DNA of 64,000 nt from Promethearchaeota archaeon (GTDB lineage Archaea; Asgardarchaeota; Thorarchaeia; Thorarchaeales; Thorarchaeaceae): contig WJMJ01000034.1 of NCBI GenBank assembly GCA_014728035.1, positions 1-64,000 of the forward strand, given 5' to 3'. Below are positions 1 to 9,267 of the stretch, piece after piece. The stretch's first letter is position 1. Each line of letters begins with the position of its first letter. The notes under the pieces were generated by a model. The model worked only from the letters and a program-made list of their open reading frames with translations. It ran no database searches and was not told the DNA's origin. The position numbers and the translations under genes were made by a program.

Positions 1-1848
1 ACAGCAAGTATCCAAAATAAGACGCCTAAGCATCTCATGAGAGATAATAGATAGAAATGTATCGCTCAAAATGAAACAAATCTTTCCTCCATTTTTCACT
101 CGTCTAATAGCATTTGCAAGAAAGAAACCGTAAGCATCATTACTGCCAAGCTTGTATTTGTAACTCTGTGCTTCCTTTCTATACATTTTCTTATATGCAT
201 CACGTCTTATCTTGGTCGGTTTTCCGCCGTAAGGTGGATTTCCAATAAATACATCAAATTCAGCTACTTTGAAATCCCCTATTGTTTTAGTTACATGATG
301 TTGATTTAAACCAGATTCCATCTCTTCAGAAAAATCTGTTATATCCGGACTTTTTGCAAGATGACCACTAGTTTCTGATTTATCTACTGGAACCATTCCA
401 AGACTATCGAATACAAATACATTTGGAATCTTCATGTCAGCCATATTTGAATACTTGAAGAACAATCGAATCGCAGATAGTTGAACTGCAAAAGGATCTA
501 TATCATTTCCCCAAACTTGACTAAGAGATTTAGAAATCGCTTCTTCTTCCGTGTATCCTTTATCATCATAAAGTAAATTTTTCAAATACTCAACACATGA
601 CTCTAAGAAATGTCCACTTCCACATGCGGGATCAATTATTTCATAATCAGATTTGATTCCGACATTTTCTACCATATACCTAACTGTACTCTTAGGTGTA
701 TAGAAAGCTCCAAGATGTTGTTGCTGTTGGCATTTTCTCAAAAAAGTCTGATAAAGTTCACCAACACGATATTCTGAAATTGCACTAAAATCATATTTCT
801 TAAGATTGATGATAAGATTTGTAACTATCTCATTTTCTGGATAAAAATAATCATAATCCGACTTTGAATAGACTTTTGGAAAATCAACTTCTGCAAGAGA
901 GAATGCAGCTTGAGTTATTTCATACCAAGTTTTAGTATCTATGGCTTTCTCTTTTAATTCACGCACAAATTCTCTGAATACTTCCTCATTAATTTCCGAA
1001 TCATATATTTCCAGTTTCTTCTTTAGGAAAGCAGCTGAAATTCCTGCAAATGCTTTCTCTCGTTCAGACATAGATTTCGTAATATCAAACTCTCGAAGAA
1101 CACGAAAATAAGAATCCAAATCATTATCTTCAATGAATTTAAGAAATATTATTTTATTTAGATAATTAAGTGCTGAAGTAGCAGCTATCTCTTTATGTAC
1201 TCTACTGATTGATTTTGTGTCTAGACTTTTTCCTATTCTATTCTTTAAATCCTTGTAATGATCAAATATTCCTTCAGGATATCTATTTCCATCTAAATCA
1301 GTTGATTCACTTCTCTCAATTCTCTGTAGTTGACGATATATGGAGTCTTGAAATTCATCTATAAAGGGAGATATAACTTGAATTAGCTTGGTGAGTTCTA
1401 TCATCTTCGTAGAGTATTCACCAGGTTTTTGTTTCTGAACTTCTTTCCAAGACAAGACTTTTCCTATTTTCTTATAGTCGGGATTTTTTGGGTTTCTTGT
1501 CGTCGCTTCATACATTATAAACTGAATACCATCACTAACTAAGAGATAAGGTGGAGGAGAATCAAAGTCTTCTGCATATGCGTATGGGAGAAGTTGCTCA
1601 TCTAACAGTTTCTTGAGAAGATCTTCTCTTAATTTATTAGATGAATCTGAGAGTTTTCCTTCAGCTTTTAGTTCAACCAAGACAAGGGGTTTGCCTTGAT
1701 ACATATAACATCCATCAAAAAAACCAGTTTCTAAGAATCCTTGTTGATCATATCTTTCAGGCCCTGAAGATGCGGCTGAGGGAAATCCTTTCTTTTTCAT
1801 AAAAGGATGAAATAAACGATCTCGTGTTTCATCTTCATTTTGTGGCAA
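1..1848 (-). CDS. Type IIG-like restriction enzyme: PD-(D/E)XK nuclease fused to N6-adenine methyltransferase (partial)
   Basis: This frame is missing from the ORF track because it is open to the left edge; I read 616 residues with no stop. The N-terminus has D45 followed by VELK (E59, K61), a PD-(D/E)XK nuclease pattern. A helical stretch follows, then GAFYTPK, methyltransferase motif I DPACGSGHF from residue 406 (SAM binding) and motif IV NPPY at residue 537 (adenine flipping and catalysis). This order is that of single-chain Eco57I/type IIG enzymes that cut and methylate DNA. The target-recognition C-terminus lies outside the window. I chose the TTG start because GAGGGAT sits just upstream and an in-frame TAG lies six bases before it; ATG at 1800 is the alternative. 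No partner hsdR or hsdS gene is visible on this side. The family is secure; the exact type is not. Confidence 0.85.
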   Translation of the reverse strand, partial: MPQNEDETRDRLFHPFMKKKGFPSAASSGPERYDQQGFLETGFFDGCYMYQGKPLVLVELKAEGKLSDSSNKLREDLLKKLLDEQLLPYAYAEDFDSPPPYLLVSDGIQFIMYEATTRNPKNPDYKKIGKVLSWKEVQKQKPGEYSTKMIELTKLIQVISPFIDEFQDSIYRQLQRIERSESTDLDGNRYPEGIFDHYKDLKNRIGKSLDTKSISRVHKEIAATSALNYLNKIIFLKFIEDNDLDSYFRVLREFDITKSMSEREKAFAGISAAFLKKKLEIYDSEINEEVFREFVRELKEKAIDTKTWYEITQAAFSLAEVDFPKVYSKSDYDYFYPENEIVTNLIINLKKYDFSAISEYRVGELYQTFLRKCQQQQHLGAFYTPKSTVRYMVENVGIKSDYEIIDPACGSGHFLESCVEYLKNLLYDDKGYTEEEAISKSLSQVWGNDIDPFAVQLSAIRLFFKYSNMADMKIPNVFVFDSLGMVPVDKSETSGHLAKSPDITDFSEEMESGLNQHHVTKTIGDFKVAEFDVFIGNPPYGGKPTKIRRDAYKKMYRKEAQSYKYKLGSNDAYGFFLANAIRRVKNGGKICFILSDTFLSIISHEMLRRLILDTCC

Positions 1849-1949
1849 AAACTATCCCTCAATACTTAACAAAAGATGACAACTAATAAATCGACCGAAA
1901 ATATTCTCTTTTCTGACAAATGATAATTCAAGGAAAGTGGACGCGGAAA

Positions 1950-2945
1950 TCATCTTGGTTTGATTTCTCCACCCCATTGGACCAAATCTTTAACAGTTTC
2001 TTCACGATTCCATTTTGGTTCAAATCCTAATTCATCTTTAATTTTAGAACTATCAACAATATAATTGGAACCCAACATCTTAACGCGAAATGAAGTGATG
2101 AGTGGAGGATTTGGTCTGAGAAATGCTCTATAGAGACCCCCAACAATAGCTCCAAGACCAACAGCGACTTTGTAGGGAATATTCCTGAAATCCTTTTCGA
2201 CATCTAATTCGTCAGCAACCATTTCTGCAAATTCTTTCATCTCTGTAGTAAATGAAACCACATTGTATGCATTCCCATTAGCGACATCCATTTTTTCAGC
2301 AGCTAATACTAGAGCTCTTCCTACATCTTCTCCGTGTACTATACTCTGTTTATTATTTCCACCACTGAATATGGTGTATTCACCGGACCTCATCAATTTG
2401 ATGATATTTGGGCCCGTGTACATGTCGCCATATCCCAAAACGATAGGTGGTCGAATTGCTGTTGCATTGAATCCATGCTTTTCAGAGTATTCCCAGACTA
2501 ATTCCTCTGCTGCTAGTTTTGACTTCTGATAGGCGTTTGCCGGCTTGTGGGGATAATTCTCATGCATTGGTTCTTCAGTATTTGGAAATCCATAGAGAGC
2601 CGTTGAAGAAGTGTAGATAAGATTTGGAATCTCTTTCTCTACAACAAAATCCAAGATGTTTCTAGTGCCTTCAACGTTAACCGGCCAGAAATGTTGTTTT
2701 CCACCCCAATCAGACATTATAGCCGCATTATGAAACAGCCATTCAGTATCTTCAGGGATTGCACTACTCAAAGAATCTACTTCTGTTATATCACCAATAA
2801 CCGTCCGAACTTGTACATCTTCAAGCAGATATAGATCTGATGATTCACGGACAAGTATAGTAACTTCATGTCCTTTTTGTACAAGAGTTCTGACAATATG
2901 ATTACCAATGAATCCAGTACCACCAGTCACAAAGCATTTTGTCAT
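1950..2945 (-). CDS. NAD(P)-dependent epimerase/dehydratase, extended SDR family
   Basis: The 331-residue protein begins with the Rossmann motif TGGTGFIG (residues 7-14), and the catalytic YxxxK is Y139-QKS-K143 with the preceding YTSST serine region. This is the layout of extended short-chain dehydrogenases that act on nucleotide sugars or, in the 3-beta-HSD-like branch, on hydroxysteroid or flavonoid-type substrates. The sequence WLFHNAAIMSDWG fits the usual NAA motif after the third strand. It is a soluble cytoplasmic enzyme with no membrane segment. It is divergent from the beta-helix gene at 3125 and has no sugar genes beside it, so the substrate cannot be named. Length is normal for the family. 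Confidence 0.85.
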   Translation of the reverse strand: MTKCFVTGGTGFIGNHIVRTLVQKGHEVTILVRESSDLYLLEDVQVRTVIGDITEVDSLSSAIPEDTEWLFHNAAIMSDWGGKQHFWPVNVEGTRNILDFVVEKEIPNLIYTSSTALYGFPNTEEPMHENYPHKPANAYQKSKLAAEELVWEYSEKHGFNATAIRPPIVLGYGDMYTGPNIIKLMRSGEYTIFSGGNNKQSIVHGEDVGRALVLAAEKMDVANGNAYNVVSFTTEMKEFAEMVADELDVEKDFRNIPYKVAVGLGAIVGGLYRAFLRPNPPLITSFRVKMLGSNYIVDSSKIKDELGFEPKWNREETVKDLVQWGGEIKPR

Positions 2946-3031
2946 ACCAGCACCGCAAATATCTATTGGGAGGACTTTTTTCAGTCTTCCGAATTTTCAT
3001 AGAAACTGATCTTAGTAATTATCCAAGTACT

Positions 3032-3062
3032 AACACAGTACAATATTGTGTTGTGTATAAAT
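3032..3062 (+). promoter_or_regulatory. TATA-like box with inverted repeat in the divergent SDR/beta-helix promoter region
   Basis: AACACA and TGTGTT (3032-3037, 3047-3052) form an inverted repeat directly upstream of a TATA-like TGTATAAAT. The box lies about 65 bases before the TTG start of the large beta-helix gene, which would leave a short leader. An operator just upstream of the TATA box is plausible but unproven. Confidence 0.35.
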
Positions 3063-3124
3063 GTGAACAATGATATTTTTTAGGAAGAAGGGAAACATGT
3101 AACCGCAATGTGAGTTGAAAAAGC

Positions 3125-6100
3125 TTGACAAAGTACGCCATTCTAGTAATCATGTTATTCATGATTATTTTTGCAGGGTCAACCGCTACTGAAAATACAG
3201 AAGTGACTATTGCCACAGGTACTCCCAGGCAAACAATGCAAATTGGTCAGGATGAATATGTTGTTCATGAACCAATATCAATAACTTCAAAACAAGACAT
3301 GGTAGATTTAGGACTACCTGGAGCTGGAAAAGCTGACAATCCATTCATTATTGAAGAATTTATCTTTGAGGAAAATGAAGAATCCATCTATATCCAAACC
3401 ACAGATGAATATCTGATTATTAGAAACTGCTTTTTCAGAGATAATATGGTTCCATATCAATCAGGAGATATTAGTCTGGTGGGAGCAAGTAATGTAGTAG
3501 TTACTAATTGCACATTTCAAGGTTATTACAGAGGTGGCGTCTATTCTAGTTTTTCATCAGATTGCCTCATATCTGATTGTACATTCAAGGTTTACGAATC
3601 ACAAATTCAAGTATACCAATCTCAAAGATTCAATCTTGAGAATAACTATTTTGAGATGAGATCAAGAATATTATACAGTGACTCTTTTGACTCTCAGATT
3701 CAAAATAATGAGATAAATTCGCAAATGTATTCTAATATAGGAGCTCATTTTTCTAATAATGTTTCTTTCATCAACAATCAACTGATTTTGTCACAACCTG
3801 GATATATGTCAAATCAATTGATATCATGTCAGTATACAAACAATTTTGTTTTTAGAAACAACATCGTAGAAAATTATTCGTTCGGATTGAGAATATCAAA
3901 TTGCTTGAACGCAAGGATTGAAGATAATGTGTTTGTCAATAGCGGAATCGAATTGTACTCTAATTCTAATGATCCAAATCATTTTCTACATGATATCACA
4001 AACAACACGTGCTCTGGGAAACCACTTGTGTATCTGACCCAAGAATCCAATCTGGATATCTCGTCTGCAGGACAAGTGATAGCAGTAGATTGTACAAATA
4101 TCGTAGTAAGTGAAGAAAATTTTGTTAGCACTTATCAACCTATTCAATTCGCTTTTTGCAGAGATTCCAGAATTGAAAAATGTACTTTCTTGTTGGGAAG
4201 GATTGGCATTTCTATTATCAAGAGTGAAAATATAACGATCTCAACATGTAATTTTTTGGAAATATATCAAAGTAGCATCACTATACTAGATTCTCATGAT
4301 GTTCAAATTGAGTGGAATAATATATCTCAAATAGAAACAACAACTAGAGGAATGACCATATTCAATTCAATCAATTGTAGAATCACAAATAACAGTGTGA
4401 ATGTTTCTCAATATGCATTGAGTGTACTTGAATCGGCCGATATTGATATAATTGATAATAGCTTTGAAGCTCAGTATATGGGATTTCATATTGCTGATTG
4501 TTCATTCATTAATCTTCAGAATAACACCATTGATACAAACAATGATGAATTTTGGATCGAGTTATCTAAGAATATCACACTCACTGAAAATACAATTCTA
4601 GCAAACCAGAAAAAATTTGGAATCTATATTTGTCAAAATGTATCAATGGTAAATAATGAGTTATATGGAATTCTGTTATATATTGAAGGTAGTAACAAAT
4701 CCTGTTATAAGCTGAATGTAGTAGGTAATCTAATAGATAACCATGAATTGACTTTTCTGGTAGAACAACAGGATTTGAATTTGAATTGTACTTTCTCCAC
4801 TCAAGTATTTTTGATTGATTGTCAAAATGTGAGTGTCACTAGTGGATATGAAAATATCACCAAAAGCTTGCTTTTTGCATTTTGTAATGACACCATATTT
4901 TTCAATACTTCAATAAATGATATCCAATATGTTGGACTTGAATGCATCCAATCAAGTGGGATTTCACTCACAGGAATAACTGTTGAAGATGCAAAGGATG
5001 TTGTTGAAATTCGAGAATCCCAAAATTGTATCATATCAGATAGCAAGTTTACAAATTGTAGTCACACAATTCGGCTGGATAATATAGTTGGATTGACTAT
5101 TTCTGACACCATAATTGAAACTTCAACGTACGGAATTATTCTGGATAATGGAAATGATGGTATTGTTTCAAATGTCCAACTTCTCAATATTTCACATTTC
5201 GGATTTGAAATAGTAGATTTTGATAATGTATCTATAATAGATAGTCAATTTGAGGTGACTGGATTATTTTCTATAAATATATACTACTCATCTGATGTAA
5301 TTGTAAAACGGAATGATTTCAATAATGGGGGATTTGGCATCACAGGATATAATTCGGAAAGAATACAAGTTAGGAATAGCCATTTTGAAAATTGTGATGG
5401 AGCAATAAGAATCGATAAATCATCAGACAGTATAATTACCCAGAATACGATAATTGGTTCGGGATTTGAATCAGGAATTTCAATCACTGAATCATATGAC
5501 TGTACGATATCTCTTAACACGTTGAAAGGTAACTGGGTGTCTATTCATGCTTCGTTTTCAGATGGATTAGCTCTTTCTGAAAATATATTCGAAAATGGAG
5601 GAATCTACTTCCGGTCCTTTTTCAGTTTCACTATGTCAAACAATTTTGCAAATGGCAAAGAAATTGTAAGCATCAAAGGTCAGAATGATATAACCCTCAT
5701 TGATGATGACTATGGCCAACTTATTTTGTATGATTGCATGCGAGTCACATTAGAAAATATTGAAATTGAGAATGTATCCGTCCCCATTCAGCTAATTGCT
5801 TGTTATACCAGCACTATTGATTCATGTAGGATATCAGATTCTTACTACGGAATGTCTTTTGTGAATTGTATCGATTCAGACATTCAAGATACAGATATCA
5901 CTTACTGTGAAATAGGGATGGTGTTCATGAGTTGTGATGATTGTACCACAACCTCCTCGTATTTTGCCTGGAATTCTATTGGTGCTGAAGCGGTTTCGTC
6001 ATTTGGTGTTTTGAGATTCTACGAGAATGAATTCTATAAGAATGAAATTGGTCTAAGCATTCACTATAGTAGTAATGCAATAGTCGAAGATAACCTATTT

Positions 6101-7828
6101 GATAGGTGTATTCTATATGGATTGGAATGTATCCAGACGGACAGTTGCGAAATAAACAGAAATCAATTTCAGGATTCTCTTATAGCTGCAATATTTCGTT
6201 ACGGCTCAAACAATAGATTTGAGGAAAATATATTGATCAACAATGGGATAATGATAGATGGATATTCTAATGAAGTAGTTCTTGCAAATGATAACAAAGT
6301 AAACGAGAAGGAACTATTTATCGCATACAACATCGCCAATCAAGTCATCAACGCAAACGATTATGGCCAGATAATAGTGATGAATGGTTCTGGAGTCACT
6401 ATCAAAAATGCAGAGATAAGAAACGCATCAATTGGTATTGAAATCGTACGCTCAAACGATTGTGAGATTATTAGTAATGTTCTACTACAAAATTCATTTG
6501 CGTCAATTTACGTATATGAGAGCGATCAATTATCAATCCATCATAATGTGATTTCAGATAGTGATATTGGAATTAAACAAGTTAAATCGATGTACTGTAA
6601 TATAACACAAAACGAGATTGACAATTGTGTTGTAGGTATCGAATCAAAATTAGATGGAGAGGGTACAATAGTTCAAAACAGTGTTAGTGACTCTGAAACA
6701 GGAATCAAATCAAGAGGGTCATATTCTATATCTATCCTTAACAATACGGTAACCAGTTGTGATATCGGGATAGAATTAGCTCATTATCTTGATTACTACT
6801 ATCCATTTAGATCCAGCGATTGTGAAGTCAGACAAAACATGGTATTCCGAGGAAGTATAGGTATCAAATGTGGATTAGCTGTAGAGTGTAAGCTAGTAAA
6901 TAATTCAATTTATGCGAATTCTGATTTTGGAGTATTCCTAAATAGCTCAAGTATATCCAACTTGGTTTACGAAAACAATATTGGTTGGAATGCAATTGAT
7001 GCATATGATTCAGGTTTTGATAACAAGTGGAACACGAATGATGGAATAGGGAATAATTGGTATAACCAAACTCCATCATACCCTAAAAAAATCCAAGGTC
7101 TTGCGAACAGTACAGATTTCTATCCAGTCTACGAAGAGGATACAACAGCACCGACAGTTTCTGCTAAACAAGAAATTGCATTTGAGTATGGAACACCTGA
7201 AATATTGGCAATCGTTCATTGTGATGATCTATTTCTATGGACATATTCCTTGACCATCGATAGTCAAACACCAAGTGAGTATAATATTACAAGTCGAAAG
7301 ATTGAGATTGCCGTTTCTCATTTAGAGCCAGGAGTACATAACGTAATAGTGGTTGTGGGTGATTATGTTGGGTACACCAGTAGCATTTCTATTGAAGTTG
7401 TTTCAGATACCCCACAAATACCATATCTGGACCATCCAGAAGATATTCAATATGTAGAAGGAAGCACTGGAAATCGAATAGTCTGGAATGCCTCAGATAA
7501 TTATCCAGATAGCTATATTATCTTATTAGATGGTAATGAACTCAAAAATGAAGTATGGAATGGTAGTTCAATAACATTATCTGTTGATGGACTGGCAATA
7601 TCTAGATACAACTTCACAGTGATAGTTTTTGACAAAGCTGGCAACTATGCAAACGATTCCGTCTATGTTGAAGTTGTTACACCAATAGATCCAATGATGG
7701 TTGCATTAGTCGGAATTATGATTGGAGAAGGTGTACTGGCAATCCTAATAGTTCGTTATTATGTCATGAAGAAGTCCGAAATTAGTGAAGATACACCCGT
7801 ATCTCCAGATTCAATACTCGAATCCTAA
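3125..7828 (+). CDS. Giant secreted right-handed beta-helix surface protein with C-terminal membrane anchor
   Basis: The 1567-residue protein starts at TTG with a signal peptide (hydrophobic residues about 4-20, ending near AGSTATEN). Residues about 60-1330 are dozens of degenerate 20-25-residue turns rich in N, I, S and C, such as NCTFQGYYRGGVY and SDSDIGIKQ. This is the NosD/pectate-lyase-like parallel beta-helix (PbH1) pattern. Two Ig-like beta domains follow (about 1350-1530), then a single helix PMMVALVGIMIGEGVLAILIV and a short tail of about 25 residues. Unlike the 716-residue protein nearby, it has no cytoplasmic domain. The ectodomain should sit outside the cell. Ligand or carbohydrate binding is possible; I see no clear catalytic set, so enzymatic activity is not claimed. 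An in-frame ATG at 3152 is a less likely start because it shortens the signal peptide. Confidence 0.85.
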   Translation: MTKYAILVIMLFMIIFAGSTATENTEVTIATGTPRQTMQIGQDEYVVHEPISITSKQDMVDLGLPGAGKADNPFIIEEFIFEENEESIYIQTTDEYLIIRNCFFRDNMVPYQSGDISLVGASNVVVTNCTFQGYYRGGVYSSFSSDCLISDCTFKVYESQIQVYQSQRFNLENNYFEMRSRILYSDSFDSQIQNNEINSQMYSNIGAHFSNNVSFINNQLILSQPGYMSNQLISCQYTNNFVFRNNIVENYSFGLRISNCLNARIEDNVFVNSGIELYSNSNDPNHFLHDITNNTCSGKPLVYLTQESNLDISSAGQVIAVDCTNIVVSEENFVSTYQPIQFAFCRDSRIEKCTFLLGRIGISIIKSENITISTCNFLEIYQSSITILDSHDVQIEWNNISQIETTTRGMTIFNSINCRITNNSVNVSQYALSVLESADIDIIDNSFEAQYMGFHIADCSFINLQNNTIDTNNDEFWIELSKNITLTENTILANQKKFGIYICQNVSMVNNELYGILLYIEGSNKSCYKLNVVGNLIDNHELTFLVEQQDLNLNCTFSTQVFLIDCQNVSVTSGYENITKSLLFAFCNDTIFFNTSINDIQYVGLECIQSSGISLTGITVEDAKDVVEIRESQNCIISDSKFTNCSHTIRLDNIVGLTISDTIIETSTYGIILDNGNDGIVSNVQLLNISHFGFEIVDFDNVSIIDSQFEVTGLFSINIYYSSDVIVKRNDFNNGGFGITGYNSERIQVRNSHFENCDGAIRIDKSSDSIITQNTIIGSGFESGISITESYDCTISLNTLKGNWVSIHASFSDGLALSENIFENGGIYFRSFFSFTMSNNFANGKEIVSIKGQNDITLIDDDYGQLILYDCMRVTLENIEIENVSVPIQLIACYTSTIDSCRISDSYYGMSFVNCIDSDIQDTDITYCEIGMVFMSCDDCTTTSSYFAWNSIGAEAVSSFGVLRFYENEFYKNEIGLSIHYSSNAIVEDNLFDRCILYGLECIQTDSCEINRNQFQDSLIAAIFRYGSNNRFEENILINNGIMIDGYSNEVVLANDNKVNEKELFIAYNIANQVINANDYGQIIVMNGSGVTIKNAEIRNASIGIEIVRSNDCEIISNVLLQNSFASIYVYESDQLSIHHNVISDSDIGIKQVKSMYCNITQNEIDNCVVGIESKLDGEGTIVQNSVSDSETGIKSRGSYSISILNNTVTSCDIGIELAHYLDYYYPFRSSDCEVRQNMVFRGSIGIKCGLAVECKLVNNSIYANSDFGVFLNSSSISNLVYENNIGWNAIDAYDSGFDNKWNTNDGIGNNWYNQTPSYPKKIQGLANSTDFYPVYEEDTTAPTVSAKQEIAFEYGTPEILAIVHCDDLFLWTYSLTIDSQTPSEYNITSRKIEIAVSHLEPGVHNVIVVVGDYVGYTSSISIEVVSDTPQIPYLDHPEDIQYVEGSTGNRIVWNASDNYPDSYIILLDGNELKNEVWNGSSITLSVDGLAISRYNFTVIVFDKAGNYANDSVYVEVVTPIDPMMVALVGIMIGEGVLAILIVRYYVMKKSEISEDTPVSPDSILES

Positions 7829-8154
7829 ATCGATATGAATTGATGAGTCATCTAAGTAGTTTTGGATAAATAATCATAATTCCAAAATTCATGTTTAATA
7901 TCATAGAGATTATTACTCAAAAGAAGTTTTCTAAAAGCCTTAATTGTGAATATATGAGTTTATAGCAGTTAATTAGGCTCTTAGTGGTCACTTAATGCCT
8001 ATTAGTAGTGTAGAAAAAATGTAGTGATAATATCTATCCTTTTTCCCGGTTATGTACTTAATGAGTTCAACATATCGTGACGCATGGTGTTGGGCTTCCG
8101 GAGTGAATATCCCTTAGCATTTCGGCACATAAGAATTCTAGTAGGGGTAAAGAG
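7829..8154. other. 326-base intergenic region
   Basis: AT-rich spacer after the large beta-helix gene. I see no tRNA T-arm, no convincing terminator and no ORF. The last bases carry GTAGGGGTAAAGAG directly before ATG 8155, which is the ribosome-binding region of the next gene; a promoter for that gene presumably lies here. Confidence 0.5.
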
Positions 8155-8550
8155 ATGACAGAAGATACTGCAAATGAACCATTAATTAATACAGCTCATC
8201 CAAATATACGAGATGTTGAAGATATTGATCAATACTGGAGCTGGTTAGAGGATAGTCAGATTCAAGAAATTGACTCGGAAGAGATTCGTATCCTACAATG
8301 CCTGATGAAAGAATACATTGAAGATAGCAAGAAACTCCCTTTGGAACAAGCGGGATGGAGAAACAAGTATAACATATCCAAGAAAGCAAGAGTATCCCAA
8401 AAGAAAATCTATTGCGAAACAGGCCCAATCGAATCATTGGTGGATTTAGGTTTGATTGAAATTCGTGATTCACCAATTTCTTGGGGTGGTCAGAAATATA
8501 ATTACCGAATCAAAATCACAAAGCAGCTGATACATTATCTTGAGTTGTAG
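8155..8550 (+). CDS. Small soluble protein with GWRNKY winged-helix-like domain
   Basis: 131 residues with no signal peptide or membrane segment. Residues about 40-131 form a compact domain: a helix (SEEIRILQCLMKEYI), GWRNKYNISKKARVSQKKIY, LVDLGLIEIRD, then WGGQKYNYRI. The pattern of helix, Lys/Arg-rich turn helix, LVxxGLI helix and a final beta-hairpin is what a winged helix-turn-helix looks like, so DNA binding is the likely role. The same domain recurs in the product of 8622-9227 and at the C-terminus of the product of 11197-13347. The first 40 residues are acidic and probably flexible. ATG is preceded by GGGGTAAAGAG. It is followed within 75 bases by the membrane-tethered version, probably in one transcript. 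I do not recognise a named family; function is inferred from shape and context. Confidence 0.8.
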   Translation: MTEDTANEPLINTAHPNIRDVEDIDQYWSWLEDSQIQEIDSEEIRILQCLMKEYIEDSKKLPLEQAGWRNKYNISKKARVSQKKIYCETGPIESLVDLGLIEIRDSPISWGGQKYNYRIKITKQLIHYLEL

Positions 8551-8563
8551 GGGAGTTATCATG
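8547..8563 (+). promoter_or_regulatory. Strong SD and ATG in a frame that does not encode the following gene
   Basis: TAGGGGAGTTATCATG gives a near-ideal ribosome-binding site for ATG 8561. That reading frame (MVFIPISKTAIRSKL...) is shifted relative to the conserved protein starting at 8622, whose own ATG lacks a good SD. Either a one-base frameshift separates them, or 8561 opens a short upstream ORF. Confidence 0.4.
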
Positions 8564-8621
8564 GTCTTCATTCCTATCAGCAAAACTGCTATTAGGTCGA
8601 AATTGCGATATCAGACTTGGT

Positions 8622-9227
8622 ATGGAGCAAACTCGTCAATATGGTTATTTAACCAATCACATGGAGAATCTACCAAATCCAGAAGTATCAGGAAGTGTTA
8701 TACTAGCAGTTGCGATGCCAGTTATCATATTCTCGATTCTTTCACTTGGTTTCTCTATTGTAATGCTGATTTATGCAGTTCTAACAATACGAAGTCTCTC
8801 AGGTAAAAGCTCTAGAGAGGAATCGAAAGTGAGTCATGAGAAAGTCCTGATTCCAGAGTCTATAGCAAAAGAAATCACTTCAAAGAATATTATGAGTTTT
8901 CTAGAATCTCTACTCACCGAAGACGAGGTAAGAATAATCATTGCATTAGCAAAAGCAATTGTTACAGATAGAAAAAAAGAGGTTAATGATGATCAAATTG
9001 GACTAAGAAATAAGTATCAGATCAGTACAGAGTCGAATGTAGAACAGAGAGTAATTTACAGTAAAGCTGGACCAATAGACCGACTTGTCGAGGTTGGCAT
9101 CATTATGAAAATTGGTGCAGAAAAGCAAACTGGTGGACAAAAATATCTCTATGTCTTGAGTAAAGATAATTCTATCACAGCTCCTCTGATTGAAATATTT
9201 GATAGCAGAGAGGAAGTTCAAGAATAA
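8622..9227 (+). CDS. Single-pass membrane protein with cytoplasmic GWRNKY winged-helix-like domain
   Basis: 201 residues: a short N-terminal region, one strong hydrophobic helix (SVILAVAMPVIIFSILSLGFSIVMLIYAVL, about 24-54), a charged linker (SGKSSREESKVSHEK) and a C-terminal domain of about 110 residues. That domain contains GLRNKYQISTESNVEQRVIYSKAGPIDRLVEVGIIMKI and TGGQKYLYVL. It aligns position by position with the 131-residue neighbour and with the tail of the 716-residue beta-helix protein. Being membrane-tethered, it would present a putative DNA-binding domain at the inner face. The start is uncertain: ATG 8661 is an alternative, and the best SD nearby belongs to ATG 8561 in another frame. 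It precedes the 638-residue beta-helix gene by 40 bases, so co-transcription is likely. Confidence 0.75.
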   Translation: MEQTRQYGYLTNHMENLPNPEVSGSVILAVAMPVIIFSILSLGFSIVMLIYAVLTIRSLSGKSSREESKVSHEKVLIPESIAKEITSKNIMSFLESLLTEDEVRIIIALAKAIVTDRKKEVNDDQIGLRNKYQISTESNVEQRVIYSKAGPIDRLVEVGIIMKIGAEKQTGGQKYLYVLSKDNSITAPLIEIFDSREEVQE

Positions 9228-9267
9228 AAAACAGATTGTTTGCGTTTAGATAAAACGAGGAAATAAA

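Noticed and set aside
8540-8806. 88-residue ORF overlapping the membrane-tethered GWRNKY gene
   Set aside because: Not annotated as a gene because the overlapping frame is conserved with two neighbours; its good SD is reported as a finding instead.
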